Shown here: in pieces, positions 10,236 through 19,031 of the stretch
How positions within the stretch are numbered: position 1 is the stretch's first letter
Layout of the letters: every line of letters begins with the position of its first letter
Assembly (NCBI GenBank): GCA_964544865.1
Contig: CAZJDV010000004.1
Location: 8,284-72,283 of the forward strand
Length of the DNA stretch: 64,000 nucleotides
Direction of reading: 5' to 3'
Source: CAZJDV01 sp964544865
GTDB taxonomy: Bacteria > Chloroflexota > Dehalococcoidia > Lucifugimonadales > CAJWER01
Made by a program: the position numbers and the translations under genes
The notes under the pieces: model-generated
What the model saw: only the letters and a program-made list of their open reading frames with translations
Told to the model about the DNA's origin: nothing
Database searches by the model: none

Positions 10236-11564
10236 ATGGCAGAGCACACAAAACCACTCGTCGCCATAGTCGGACGCCCCAACGTGGGCAAGTCTACGCT
10301 GTTCAACCGTCTCACGGGCCAGCGCAGGTCTATCGTCTCGGACGCGCCCGGCACGACCCGGGACCGCGTCATCACGGAAACGGAGTGGGGCGGCCACTTC
10401 TTCATGCTGGTGGATACCGGCGGCCTGGACGAGTTCCCCGATAATCAGCTATGGAGCAGCGTCAGAGCCCAGATCGAGCTTGCCATCGACGAGGCGGACG
10501 TGATCATCGCGATGGTGGACGCCAGCACAGGGATGACAGCCGCCGATGAGGACGTGGGCCACGCCCTCCGCCAGGCAGGGACGCCCCTGGTGCTGGTCGC
10601 GAACAAGGCCGACAACGAGATGCGCGAGGCGGCGGCCACGGAGTTCTACAGGCTGGGGTTGGGCGATCCGCTCCCGATCAGCGCCTACCACAACATGGGC
10701 GTCGACGAGATGATGGAGGAGGTCATCGCGCACTTCCCCGCGGAGGCCGCGTTCCCGACTCCGGACGCCGATCTGAAACTCGCGATCGTCGGGAGGACCA
10801 ACGCCGGGAAGTCGATGCTCCTCAACGCGATCACGGGGCAAGAGCGGGCCATCGTCAGCGAGACGCCGGGCACGACCCGCGACACGCTCGACTCGCTGGT
10901 TACCTACGACGAGAGGTCCGTGCTGCTAATCGACACGGCGGGCATCAGGCGTCGCGGCAAGGTCGAGCGCGGCATAGAGCGATACAGCGTGCTGAGGGCC
11001 ATCAGGGCGATTGACCGGGCCGATGTCGCCGTGCTGCTGCTGGATGCGACCGAGTTAGCCACCGACCAGGACACCCATATCGCCAGCTACATCCTGGAGG
11101 CGCATAGGGGCATCGTGCTGGCCGTCAACAAGTGGGACCTGGCGCGCGATCTCGAGGTCGACGAAGAGGAGGCTACGCGAAAGGTACGGCAAAGGTTCAA
11201 GTTCGCCACGTACGCCCCCCTCTGCTTCGTCTCGGCGCTTCGCCGGGATGGGATTCGGGAGCTGCTGGAGAGGGCCCACGCAGTGTATCGCCGTTGGAGC
11301 ACGGGCCTGCCCCGCTACGACCTGAGGCGGACGATACTGAACGCCGTCGCCTCGCATCCTCCCTCGGCGTCGGGCAGGCGATCACTGAAAATATTCGGCG
11401 TGACGCAGGACCAGGCGGGGCCGCCCAGTTTTACCTTCTACGTAAATCGGTCCGACATGGTACACTTCTCCTACCAGCGCTACCTGGAAAACGCTCTCAG
11501 AAGCGCGTACGACTTTGAGGGGAGTCCACTGAGAATGCGATTCAAGGGCAGAGGCGAAGGTTAA
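10236..11564 (+). CDS. der: Ribosome assembly GTPase Der (EngA)
   Basis: The 442-residue product has two tandem G domains followed by a KH-like domain. The first P-loop is GRPNVGKSTLFN with DAPGTTRD and DTGG; the second is GRTNAGKSMLLN with ETPGTTRD and DTAGIRRRGK; NKAD and NKWD give guanine specificity. Der helps mature the 50S subunit. ATG 10236 places the first P-loop about 10 residues in, as in the family. The stop overlaps the next start (TAATG), so der, plsY and gpsA form one operon. Confidence 0.95.
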   Translation: MAEHTKPLVAIVGRPNVGKSTLFNRLTGQRRSIVSDAPGTTRDRVITETEWGGHFFMLVDTGGLDEFPDNQLWSSVRAQIELAIDEADVIIAMVDASTGMTAADEDVGHALRQAGTPLVLVANKADNEMREAAATEFYRLGLGDPLPISAYHNMGVDEMMEEVIAHFPAEAAFPTPDADLKLAIVGRTNAGKSMLLNAITGQERAIVSETPGTTRDTLDSLVTYDERSVLLIDTAGIRRRGKVERGIERYSVLRAIRAIDRADVAVLLLDATELATDQDTHIASYILEAHRGIVLAVNKWDLARDLEVDEEEATRKVRQRFKFATYAPLCFVSALRRDGIRELLERAHAVYRRWSTGLPRYDLRRTILNAVASHPPSASGRRSLKIFGVTQDQAGPPSFTFYVNRSDMVHFSYQRYLENALRSAYDFEGSPLRMRFKGRGEG

Positions 11565-12229
11565 TGGGAGTTCTCGCGTTCGTCGTCGTGGGCTACGTGC
11601 TCGGATCGGTGCCGTTCGGCGTCATGATCGGCAAGATCTTCAAGGGCGTGGATGTCCGCGAATACGGCAGCGGCAGCTCTGGAATGACGAATGTCGTACG
11701 CACCATCGGCGTTCGGGCCGGTGCGCTGGTGATACTGCTGGACATGACCAAGTCGGTTGTGGCCATACTCCTGGCCAGGGCCTTCACGGACTCACAGGGC
11801 GCCGAGGTGGCCGCCGCCGCCGCCGCCATTGCCGGCCATTCTTGGCCGCTCTTCGCAGGCTTCAAGGGAGGCAAGGGGATCTCCCCCGGCCTGAGCACTC
11901 TGTTCGTACTATCACCTATCGCGGGCTTGGTCACCCTTGTTGTCGGAGTTCCGATTATCGCTGTCACGCGCTACATGTCACTCGGCTCGATGGTGGGGAC
12001 TCTTTTCGCGTGCGTCACGCTCATCGCCCTCGTCGCCACCGGTTACACCCCTGCGGTATACGTCTGGCTGGCCGTGGCCGGCGGGTCCATCGTGACATTC
12101 CGCCACAGAGAAAATATCGTGAGTCTGGTCAAGGGCCGGGAGCGCAAGCTGGGCCAGGACGCCGCGGGACCCAATCCCGAAGGGAAGGCCGTTCGGAAAA
12201 AGGGCTTGGGTTGGCCAAGATCGGTGTAG
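11564..12229 (+). CDS. plsY: Glycerol-3-phosphate acyltransferase PlsY
   Basis: A 221-residue polytopic membrane enzyme that transfers acyl groups from acyl-phosphate to glycerol-3-phosphate, the first acylation in phospholipid synthesis. All three family motifs are present: GSGSSGMTNVVRTIG, GHSWPLFAGFKGGKG and FRHRENI. The N in the usual GSGNxG is Ser here. The basic tail after residue 195 is cytoplasmic. It overlaps der by one base and gpsA by 19 bases. The pairing with gpsA makes sense: GpsA supplies the substrate of PlsY. Confidence 0.95.
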   Translation: MGVLAFVVVGYVLGSVPFGVMIGKIFKGVDVREYGSGSSGMTNVVRTIGVRAGALVILLDMTKSVVAILLARAFTDSQGAEVAAAAAAIAGHSWPLFAGFKGGKGISPGLSTLFVLSPIAGLVTLVVGVPIIAVTRYMSLGSMVGTLFACVTLIALVATGYTPAVYVWLAVAGGSIVTFRHRENIVSLVKGRERKLGQDAAGPNPEGKAVRKKGLGWPRSV

Positions 12230-13230
12230 CCGGGACCACGAGCTGGGGCACGACCCTCGCCATAATCGCGGCCCGGCATGGGCTGGACGCGAGTCTCTGG
12301 GCCAGGACCGGGCAAGAGGCGGAGCAGCTTCGGTCCGACGCGGAGAACCGACGGTTCCTGCCGGGGGTCCAGATTCCCCCAGGCGTTGAGGTGGCAGCGT
12401 CGGCGGACGAGGCGTTCGGCGACGCTGAACTGCTCATCATCGCAGTGCCATCCAGGACCATGCGGACCAACGCCCGCGCTATTCGGGATTCAATCCACGG
12501 CGACGCTGTCATTGTGAGCGCCACCAAGGGGCTGGAGTTGGGTAGCGGCAAGCGGATGAGCGAGGTCCTGGCCGAAGAGCTGCCCTCGCACTTTCAAGAG
12601 AGGATCTGCTCGCTGTCGGGCCCGAACCTGGCCAGCGAGATCGTCATGGGCAAGCCTTCCATGACCGTGGTGGCGTCTGCAAACGCAGGCGCGGCCGAGC
12701 ACGCACAGTCGCTGATTACCTCGTCTCTGTTCCGCGTGTATACCAACGCCGACATGATCGGCGTGGAACTTGGCGGGGCCCTCAAGAACATCATCGCCGT
12801 GGGCGCCGGTGTGTGCGACGGCTTGGTTCTCGGCGAAAACGCCAAGGCCGCGTTCATGACCCGGGGGCTGGCGGAGATCGCCCGCCTGGGGCTTGCGGCG
12901 GGCGCTGAGCTCACGACCTTTGCCGGCCTTGCGGGCGTCGGTGACCTCATCGCAACGTGCTCGAGCAGGCTGAGCAGGAACCACCACCTGGGCGAGGAGC
13001 TCGCCACGGGCAAGTCCCTGGAGGAGATTCGCGCCGCCATGATACACGTGGCGGAAGGCGTCGATACCACCGCCGCCGTCGTCGTCCTGGCCGAAAGACT
13101 GAACGTGGAAATGCCGATCGCAAGAGCGACCTACGACGTGCTCTTCAACGGCATAACCATCGACACCACGGTCTCCGGCTTGCTCGGTCGCGACCCGGTC
13201 CCGGAGTGGCCTGGGAGTGGCTTGGGATAG
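12211..13230 (+). CDS. gpsA: NAD(P)-dependent glycerol-3-phosphate dehydrogenase
   Basis: GpsA reduces dihydroxyacetone phosphate to sn-glycerol-3-phosphate for phospholipids. TTG 12211, inside the end of plsY, gives the expected AKIGVAGTTSWGTTLA start of a 339-residue protein; the dinucleotide loop reads GTTSWG instead of GAGSWG. Further motifs: NRRFLPGVQIP, ATKGLE, LSGPNLASEI and the catalytic lysine segment GGALKNIIAVGAG. It is the last gene of the der-plsY-gpsA operon and is followed by convergent rsmE. Confidence 0.92.
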   Translation: MAKIGVAGTTSWGTTLAIIAARHGLDASLWARTGQEAEQLRSDAENRRFLPGVQIPPGVEVAASADEAFGDAELLIIAVPSRTMRTNARAIRDSIHGDAVIVSATKGLELGSGKRMSEVLAEELPSHFQERICSLSGPNLASEIVMGKPSMTVVASANAGAAEHAQSLITSSLFRVYTNADMIGVELGGALKNIIAVGAGVCDGLVLGENAKAAFMTRGLAEIARLGLAAGAELTTFAGLAGVGDLIATCSSRLSRNHHLGEELATGKSLEEIRAAMIHVAEGVDTTAAVVVLAERLNVEMPIARATYDVLFNGITIDTTVSGLLGRDPVPEWPGSGLG

Positions 13231-13259
13231 GTCTCCAGGGAAATGCGGTTCGAGCGCCC

Positions 13260-14006
13260 TCAGCCCCCGAGATAGCCGAACTCGTAGAGGACCGCGGAGA
13301 CCGCTGCGATGGGCGCGGTCTCCGCTCGCAGGATGCGCTTCCCCAGGGTTACCGGCATGATGCCGCTGGAGCGAGCACACTCGATCTCGCGCTCCGTAAA
13401 GCCCCCCTCCGGCCCTGTGAATATGCTTATCACGCGCGATGGGGTCGTCCGCCCCTTGATCCTGCGCAGCGCGGTCCGAAGGCCCTCGGACGTCTCTCCC
13501 TCCCACGGGACCAGGCCGATCCCATCGAAGCCGTCGCACGCTTCGGCGAAATCCAACGCGGGCCCTATATGAGGCAGCCGGCACCGGCGGGACTGCTCGG
13601 CCGCCTCTCTTACGATGCTGCGCCACCGCTTCTCGCGTTTCGACGCCCAGCTACTCCCATCGGGGATAGAGCGGGCACAGAACACGGGCACGAACGCCGA
13701 GACCCCCAGCTCTGTTCCCTTCTGAAGCACGTACTCGAACCTGTCCGCCTTCAGGACGGCCTGGTACACGACGATCCGGGTCTCCGGCTCGCCCTCGCCG
13801 CGCACCCTGTCCGTGACCGTGCCCGTGACCCAGCGCGGATCCACCGATTCTAAAGTGACGCGGTACTCCCAGCCAGAGTCGTCGAGAACGACGATGCGGT
13901 CTCCCGCCCGAGTCCTGAGGACTCGGGCGAGCTGCGCCGCCGTCCGTCCGGTCAACGTCACGCCGGAGCCGGCTATGTCCTCTGGAGAGACGAAGAAGCG
14001 GTGCAT
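13260..14006 (-). CDS. rsmE: 16S rRNA (uracil1498-N3)-methyltransferase RsmE
   Basis: A 248-residue SPOUT-class methyltransferase. The N-terminal PUA-like part starts MHRFFVSPED and includes LRTRAGD; the trefoil-knot SAM site shows TGPEGGFTEREIE and LGKRILRAETA. It methylates U1498 in 16S rRNA. It follows prmA on the same strand after 82 bases, and an hrcA-dnaJ-prmA-rsmE order is widespread in bacteria. Confidence 0.93.
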   Translation of the reverse strand: MHRFFVSPEDIAGSGVTLTGRTAAQLARVLRTRAGDRIVVLDDSGWEYRVTLESVDPRWVTGTVTDRVRGEGEPETRIVVYQAVLKADRFEYVLQKGTELGVSAFVPVFCARSIPDGSSWASKREKRWRSIVREAAEQSRRCRLPHIGPALDFAEACDGFDGIGLVPWEGETSEGLRTALRRIKGRTTPSRVISIFTGPEGGFTEREIECARSSGIMPVTLGKRILRAETAPIAAVSAVLYEFGYLGG

Positions 14007-14088
14007 GACGAGTTAAGTGTAGTGGATGGATATGGCTCCGCACCGTTGGCCGCCGAACAGTGCGCTACGTCGCCGCTGGTGACTTCGG

Positions 14089-15000
14089 TCACGTGCTGAT
14101 GCGCTTTCGTGCCACCAGGGCGGCCCAGTCGCCGTCGATCTTGGTGCGCTCGACTGCGGCGCCGGCATCACGAAACCGCTGTTCGGTGGCCTCGCGTTTT
14201 TCGGTCAAAAGACCGGACGCTATGATCCTCCCCCCGGGGACCACCGCCGACACTAGTGATTCGGCGAGCTCGGAGAGTACCTTGGCGGATATGTTGGCGA
14301 GCGCGAGATCGTAGGCGCTTGCGAGGTCTTCAGGCCGGTCCAGCGTGCCGTGCATGATCCTCACGGTCCCTGCAGCATCGTTTGTGCCGACGTTGGATAT
14401 GGCCGCCTGCGCCGCGACGGAGTCGATTTCCAGGCCCACGACCTTCCCCGCGCCCAGTTTGGCGGCGGCGATCGACAATATTCCAGAGCCGCACCCTACG
14501 TCGAGTATCTTCATGCCGGGTCGTGCATAGTCTTCCAGCAGCTCCAGGCACATGCGGGTGGTAGGGTGATGCCCTGTTCCAAACGCCATGCCGGGGTCCA
14601 GCTCGATCACAACGTCCGATTCTCCCGGAGTGTGGTCGCGCCACGTGGGCACGATGACCAGGTCCTTCCCCACGTGAAGGACCTGGAAGTGCTCCTTCCA
14701 GGCGTGCTCCCAGTCTTCCTCCTCCAGGACACGCGCGCGGAGCGCGGATATGGGGCACAGGTGGGAGACGAGCCTGACGCCTACGTCGATGCTGCTGCGT
14801 CGGGCGTCGGTGGTGGAGTCGAGCGGGAGGTACGTTTTAACCGTCACGATGTCCTCGTCGGAGGGCGTCTCGCCTTCATCGGGATTGAATCCACCGCGCT
14901 GCTCGACGGCCACCCCGCCATGGCCGTAGCGGTAGAAGACGTGGGAGAGTGGCTCGACGAACTCCGGCGGCGTGTCCACGCTAATCTCCAGCCATTTCAA
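14089..15000 (-). CDS. prmA: Ribosomal protein L11 methyltransferase
   Basis: A 303-residue PrmA: an N-terminal substrate-recognition part with EEEDWEHAWKEHFQ, then PGMAFGTGHHPTTRMCLELLE and the SAM motif ILDVGCGSGILSIAA. It trimethylates L11. It stands between dnaJ (157 bases upstream) and rsmE, the usual context. Confidence 0.93.
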   Translation of the reverse strand: MKWLEISVDTPPEFVEPLSHVFYRYGHGGVAVEQRGGFNPDEGETPSDEDIVTVKTYLPLDSTTDARRSSIDVGVRLVSHLCPISALRARVLEEEDWEHAWKEHFQVLHVGKDLVIVPTWRDHTPGESDVVIELDPGMAFGTGHHPTTRMCLELLEDYARPGMKILDVGCGSGILSIAAAKLGAGKVVGLEIDSVAAQAAISNVGTNDAAGTVRIMHGTLDRPEDLASAYDLALANISAKVLSELAESLVSAVVPGGRIIASGLLTEKREATEQRFRDAGAAVERTKIDGDWAALVARKRIST

Positions 15001-15157
15001 TGGCGGGGCTCCTCGGTGGGGTTATGATAATTCCTAAGCTGGAATTGTCCCAGGAGTGAACGGGCCCCCTCCACAGGCTAGAAGACGAAGCAGTCCGCGC
15101 GGGGGAACGAGTCGAATCCAACGGCTGGTTGAGGCCACCGGGGGTCGCCCTGGTGTC

Positions 15158-16306
15158 TTATGGGGAGCCGCCCAGCGAGTCCTTGAATTTGTCGAGCCAG
15201 CCCTTGTCGTGCCCGGATGCGTCATCGATGTCGCCGCCCAGGCTTTCCGCCAGCTCTTCGAGTAGCTTACGCTGGTGGTCGGTCAACGACTTTGGGGTCG
15301 ACACTACGATGTTTATCAACTGGTCGCCCCTCCGCACCTCGTTTCCAAGGTGCGGAATCCCTTCGCCTCTGAGCCTGATCACGTCGCCAGTCTGAGTACC
15401 TCGGGGGACGGTAATCTCGGCCTCACTCTCCAGCGTCGGCACCTTGATCGTGGAGCCCAGAGCGGCGTCGGTGATGTTGATGGAGTGGGGGAGGACTACG
15501 TCGTAGCCGACACGATTGAAGAATGGATGAGCTTTGACCCGCACGAAGACGTAGAGGTCGCCGGGCGGTCCGCCGTACACGCCGGGTTCCCCTTCACCAG
15601 TTAGTCTGATCTGGGTGCCGGACTCGATCCCGGCAGGGATGACGATCGCCAGCTTGCGCTTGCGGACCTCCCGGCCGGTCTCTTTGCACTGAGTGCATGG
15701 GTCCGTGACCACCTCGCCCTCGCCACGGCACCTGCCACAGGCGGACACTTGCATGAACTGGCCGAAAATGCTCTGGGTGCCGCGGCGGATCTCTCCTGCG
15801 CCCTGGCAGTTGGGGCAGGTCGTTGGAGCGCTACCCGGTTCGCTCCTATCTCCCTGGCACCTGCCGCAGATCTCGGTCCGCTGAACACCCTGTTCCTTCT
15901 CGGTCCCAAATGTCGCCTCCTCGAACTCCACCGTTACGGAGCATTGGAGGTCCGCGCCTCGCTTGGGCGCCGTTCGAGAGCGCCCGCGTGTGGCGGACCC
16001 GCCACCGAAGAACGACTCGAAGATATCTCCGAAGCCACCGAAGTTCTCGAAACCGTCGAACCCTCTGGCGCCGTTCTGCGCCATGCCTTCGTGGCCAAAA
16101 CGATCGTAGCTAGCCCGTTTCTTGGAGTCGGTGAGGACCTGGTAGGCCTCGTTGACCTCCTTGAACTGCTCGGCTGCCCCGTCGCTCCTGTTGCGGTCTG
16201 GGTGGTACTCGAGGGCGAGCTTCCTGAATGCCTTCTTTATCTCCTCGTCGGAGGCGTTTCGAGACACGCCCAGGACCTCGTAATAGTCCCTTTTCTGCGT
16301 GGTCAT
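15158..16306 (-). CDS. dnaJ: Chaperone DnaJ
   Basis: A 382-residue type I J protein: J domain (residues 1-70) with the HPD triad at 35-37, a Gly/Phe region with repeated GFDGFENFGGFG, four zinc-binding CxxC units (CGRC, CPNC, CGRC, CTQC) near residues 145-215, then the substrate-binding domains. The first zinc unit lacks its closing Gly (CGRCQGDR). DnaJ stimulates DnaK ATPase. It is separated from grpE-dnaK (61-64 kb) and instead follows hrcA. Confidence 0.96.
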   Translation of the reverse strand: MTTQKRDYYEVLGVSRNASDEEIKKAFRKLALEYHPDRNRSDGAAEQFKEVNEAYQVLTDSKKRASYDRFGHEGMAQNGARGFDGFENFGGFGDIFESFFGGGSATRGRSRTAPKRGADLQCSVTVEFEEATFGTEKEQGVQRTEICGRCQGDRSEPGSAPTTCPNCQGAGEIRRGTQSIFGQFMQVSACGRCRGEGEVVTDPCTQCKETGREVRKRKLAIVIPAGIESGTQIRLTGEGEPGVYGGPPGDLYVFVRVKAHPFFNRVGYDVVLPHSINITDAALGSTIKVPTLESEAEITVPRGTQTGDVIRLRGEGIPHLGNEVRRGDQLINIVVSTPKSLTDHQRKLLEELAESLGGDIDDASGHDKGWLDKFKDSLGGSP

Positions 16307-16472
16307 AGGCTCCCTGTTCCTTGCAGCGTCGACTCTTGATTATAGATGCTGGGAATTGGCAGTACAAGTGCGCGGGCATCAACAACCGGTCTAATTCTTC
16401 GTTAGCGAGCACGTGTTCTTCGACAGGCCCGGAGCGTGGGTGGTCGCGAAATGTATCCTGAGAGCAACGAGA

Positions 16473-16502
16473 AGACCGGCCCCGGTTAATAGGAGCCGGT
16501 CT
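16473..16502. repeat. Inverted repeat between hrcA and dnaJ
   Basis: AGACCGGC (16473-16480) and GCCGGTCT (16495-16502) can form an 8-bp stem with a 14-base loop in the 225-base hrcA-dnaJ gap. It could attenuate transcription into dnaJ; there is no T-tract. The rest of the gap shows nothing clear. Confidence 0.35.
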
Positions 16503-16531
16503 GACAGGCTAGGGAACGGTCCGAGAGCTAG

Positions 16532-17569
16532 CTAGACGCCGTGAACATTCTCGACCATCTCGCTCATGGCCAGCGCCATGAGCTCAACGCCCGCGATGGC
16601 CCTGGAATACTCCATTCTCATCGGTCCTACCGCGGCTACGGTCCCCGCGGCCTCACCCGGGATGCCGTACTGGCTAATGACTATGCTGAGGGGCCACAGG
16701 GCGACGCCTCGGTTCTCGTGGCCGATAACGACCCTTATCGTCCCTGTTTGGGGCGCCTCGTCCAGTATGGCATGCGCCAAGCTGCCGTCCTCCACGCCCT
16801 CGAGGACCGCGCGCATCTTTTCCATCTCTGCGAACTCCGGCTGAGCGAGCAGATTCGCCAGGCCGTCGAGAAATTGGTCATGCCCGCTCGCCAGGTCCTC
16901 GTCTTTCAGCATGAGCATGGTGGTGTCGACTAGCTCTCCCTCTAGAGGGGACAGCGACATCTGCTTGGTCTCGATTTCCTGCCTTGTAAGCCCCTGGACT
17001 GCCTTGTTGACCCTGTTCGCTATCGTCTCCAAGCCCAACTGGCTGACAGGCTCTGTCAATCGAATAAGCTGGCGCCTGAGCCTGACCTGCTCGAATACCA
17101 CTATCAGCAACACGAGCAGGTCCTGCAGGCCAACTACTTCCACGCGCCGGACCCGCGCCTCCTGCGCCTTGGGAAACGTGGCGATGGCCATATTCCCCAC
17201 AAGGCGCGCGAGCGCCGCCGCGGCAACGCTGGTCCAAGCGTCCACGTCTCCCTCGACGTTGGTCAGTTGTTTTCGGATAGACGCCTGCAGCGAGGGGGAG
17301 ATGCGATCGGCCTGCGCCACCGCCACCGTCTCGACGTAGACGCGATAGCCCTTGACGAGCGGAACGCTGCCGGCGGAGGCGTAGGGGCGGGTAATGTAGC
17401 CGCCCTGCTCCAGTTCGGCCACATCGTTCCTGATGGTTGCGGAGCTCACGCCCAGGCCGTGGTTTCGGACGAGCGAATCGGAGGCGATGGGAAATCCTCC
17501 CTTGATGTAGTCGTCTACGATCAAGTTGAGGATGTCGTTTTTCCTGGTGGCGGGCATGGGCGTTTCCAC
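16532..17569 (-). CDS. hrcA: Heat-inducible transcription repressor HrcA
   Basis: A 345-residue HrcA: winged-helix domain at 6-75 with FPIASDSLVRNHGLGVSSATIRNDVAELE (read in segments), then the GAF-like central part and the conserved end IAGVELMALAMSEMVENVHG. HrcA represses chaperone genes through CIRCE sites in other bacteria. GTG 17569 is the longest start; ATG 17557 (MPATRKND) is equally plausible because neither has a strong ribosome site. I see no CIRCE in front of it or of any chaperone gene here. Confidence 0.93.
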   Translation of the reverse strand: METPMPATRKNDILNLIVDDYIKGGFPIASDSLVRNHGLGVSSATIRNDVAELEQGGYITRPYASAGSVPLVKGYRVYVETVAVAQADRISPSLQASIRKQLTNVEGDVDAWTSVAAAALARLVGNMAIATFPKAQEARVRRVEVVGLQDLLVLLIVVFEQVRLRRQLIRLTEPVSQLGLETIANRVNKAVQGLTRQEIETKQMSLSPLEGELVDTTMLMLKDEDLASGHDQFLDGLANLLAQPEFAEMEKMRAVLEGVEDGSLAHAILDEAPQTGTIRVVIGHENRGVALWPLSIVISQYGIPGEAAGTVAAVGPMRMEYSRAIAGVELMALAMSEMVENVHGV

Positions 17570-17607
17570 GGCTCGTGCTACTCGGTGCTATGTCTCCCGT
17601 ACCTACG

Positions 17608-17637
17608 AATCTAGCATTAGCCTCTGGGTGGTGTCAA
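17608..17637 (-). promoter_or_regulatory. Promoter of hrcA
   Basis: On the minus strand TTGACA (17632-17637) and TAGATT (17608-17613) are 18 bases apart; the predicted leader is about 30 bases. The -35 is perfect. There is no inverted repeat resembling CIRCE or HAIR over it. Confidence 0.55.
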
Positions 17638-17809
17638 GCTCATCGAGTGTCGCCAATAAGGAGTCAGGAAGATGGGCTGGGCAGATTACAGACGACCGGG
17701 AGGTCTGCCAGGAACTCGAAGCCTGTAATAAGTCCCCCGATGTGGCGGGCTCTCAGACGCCCGCCCACGGTGCGGAATCGAGGCATGTCCCTCCTATTCG
17801 ACCACACCT

Positions 17810-18940
17810 TTAGCGTCGGCGGCGGACGCGCCGGTAGCCGGCGATCATGGCCACGGGACCTAGCAGAAACAGGAGATTCACAGCTCCCGAGGCCGCCGAG
17901 ATATTCATGAACGGGACGCAGCTGCCGCCCTCCGGCGTGGGTGTGGGCGGCGCTGCGGTGGGCGTGGGCGGTACCGGAGTAAAGGTGGGCGTGGGCGGTA
18001 GCGGTGTCGGTGTCGGCGTTCGCGCTGGCCGCGGGGTGCGGGTCGGCGTCGAAGTATTGGTAGCTGTCGGCGTCATCGTAGGTGTGGGCGTGGGGGTCGG
18101 CCTTGGTGTCGGAGTATTGGTAGTTGTCGGCGTCATCGTAGGTGTGGGCGTGGGGGTCGGCAAGTCCACGAAAACCAGGTCGAACGTCTTAGCACGACTG
18201 TCGCTGCGGTAGGTGTCAGACGCCGTCGCGGCGACCCCATTCAGAAGGAAGACAACGGGCTGGCCCAACAGTTCAGCGTCCCGCGGGTCGAATACGAGGC
18301 TTCCGTACGCATCCCCCTGGATCAGCGCCGGGAAGGACTCGTACGAGCCCACCCTGGCGACGAGCACTCCATCCTGTGGCACGGCGGCGCCGGCCACGAT
18401 GATGGACCCTGAGTACACGACCGTTCTCGCCACCGATGGCGTTGGAGTAGCGGTCGGTGTTGGCGTGATGGTTGGCGTAGGGGTCCTCGTCGGCGTAAAC
18501 GTGGGTGTCGGTGTGGGCGGTACCGGAGTAAAGGTGGGTGTCGGCGTGGGCGTGGGCTCGGGCAGCTTCGGGAACGTCAGGTCGAAGCTCAGGTCCACCC
18601 GGGCGGGCAGGAAATTGACCGTCTGGTCGGCCTGTATTTTCCCTGCCAGATGGAATGTCAGCGGCTGATTGATCAGCGCTGAGTCCTGCGGGCTGACAAC
18701 CAGGGTATCATAATCCCCGTTGGACTTGACGAAGATAGGTTCGGATTCCCAGTTGCCGACCCTGGCGACAATGAACATGCCCTCGGGCACCGGCTGTCCG
18801 ACCGCTGTCGCCCTGCCCGAATAGATGGCTGGGAGTGAGGGGATCTGGGCGCGGGCGATGTCGGCAAATATGGCCGACATGATGACGGCAACAAGCACCG
18901 TGACAACCAATGAGCGTATCATCTGTGCGTCTCTCGGCAT
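17810..18940 (-). CDS. Secreted Pro/Thr-linker surface protein with two beta-type repeats and C-terminal anchor
   Basis: The 376-residue product has a signal peptide (SLVVTVLVAVIMSAIFADIARA) and two related beta-rich units (about 32-125 and 170-255; YSGRATAVGQPVPEGMFIVARVG and YSGSIIVAGAAVPQDGVLVARVG, compared in part). These are separated and followed by long PTPTPT linkers. The end is a hydrophobic helix plus RRVRRRR, a membrane stop-transfer anchor. The linkers probably hold the units off the cell surface. ATG 18922 is an alternative start. The gene lies downstream of a large surface protein but behind its terminator, so it is a separate transcript. No enzymatic motif is seen. Confidence 0.8.
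   Translation of the reverse strand: MPRDAQMIRSLVVTVLVAVIMSAIFADIARAQIPSLPAIYSGRATAVGQPVPEGMFIVARVGNWESEPIFVKSNGDYDTLVVSPQDSALINQPLTFHLAGKIQADQTVNFLPARVDLSFDLTFPKLPEPTPTPTPTFTPVPPTPTPTFTPTRTPTPTITPTPTATPTPSVARTVVYSGSIIVAGAAVPQDGVLVARVGSYESFPALIQGDAYGSLVFDPRDAELLGQPVVFLLNGVAATASDTYRSDSRAKTFDLVFVDLPTPTPTPTMTPTTTNTPTPRPTPTPTPTMTPTATNTSTPTRTPRPARTPTPTPLPPTPTFTPVPPTPTAAPPTPTPEGGSCVPFMNISAASGAVNLLFLLGPVAMIAGYRRVRRRR
18053..18160. repeat. 48-bp direct repeat inside the Pro/Thr linker
   Basis: Bases 18053-18100 recur at 18113-18160 (period 60) with one mismatch. The repeat is a multiple of three apart and codes for PT-rich linker, so copy changes would lengthen or shorten the stalk without breaking the frame. 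Confidence 0.85.
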
Positions 18941-18952
18941 CAGCCCTCGCTC

Positions 18953-18990
18953 AAAAAAGCCTCCCTCCCCATGACAGAGGAGGGAGGCTT
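18953..18990 (-). terminator. Intrinsic terminator of the 960-residue surface protein gene
   Basis: AAGCCTCCCTCC (18957-18968) pairs perfectly with GGAGGGAGGCTT (18979-18990). On the minus strand the 12-bp stem is followed by a run of six T. It lies 41 bases after the surface protein stop. Confidence 0.9.
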
Positions 18991-19031
18991 GCTATGCTAC
19001 TCGTTTCTACCTATGAGTGTCTGATCGGCGA

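Noticed and set aside
17570..17809. CIRCE element upstream of hrcA
   Set aside because: GCTAATGCTA and GCTACTCGG-like strings are present but no TTAGCACTC-N9-GAGTGCTAA repeat can be formed.
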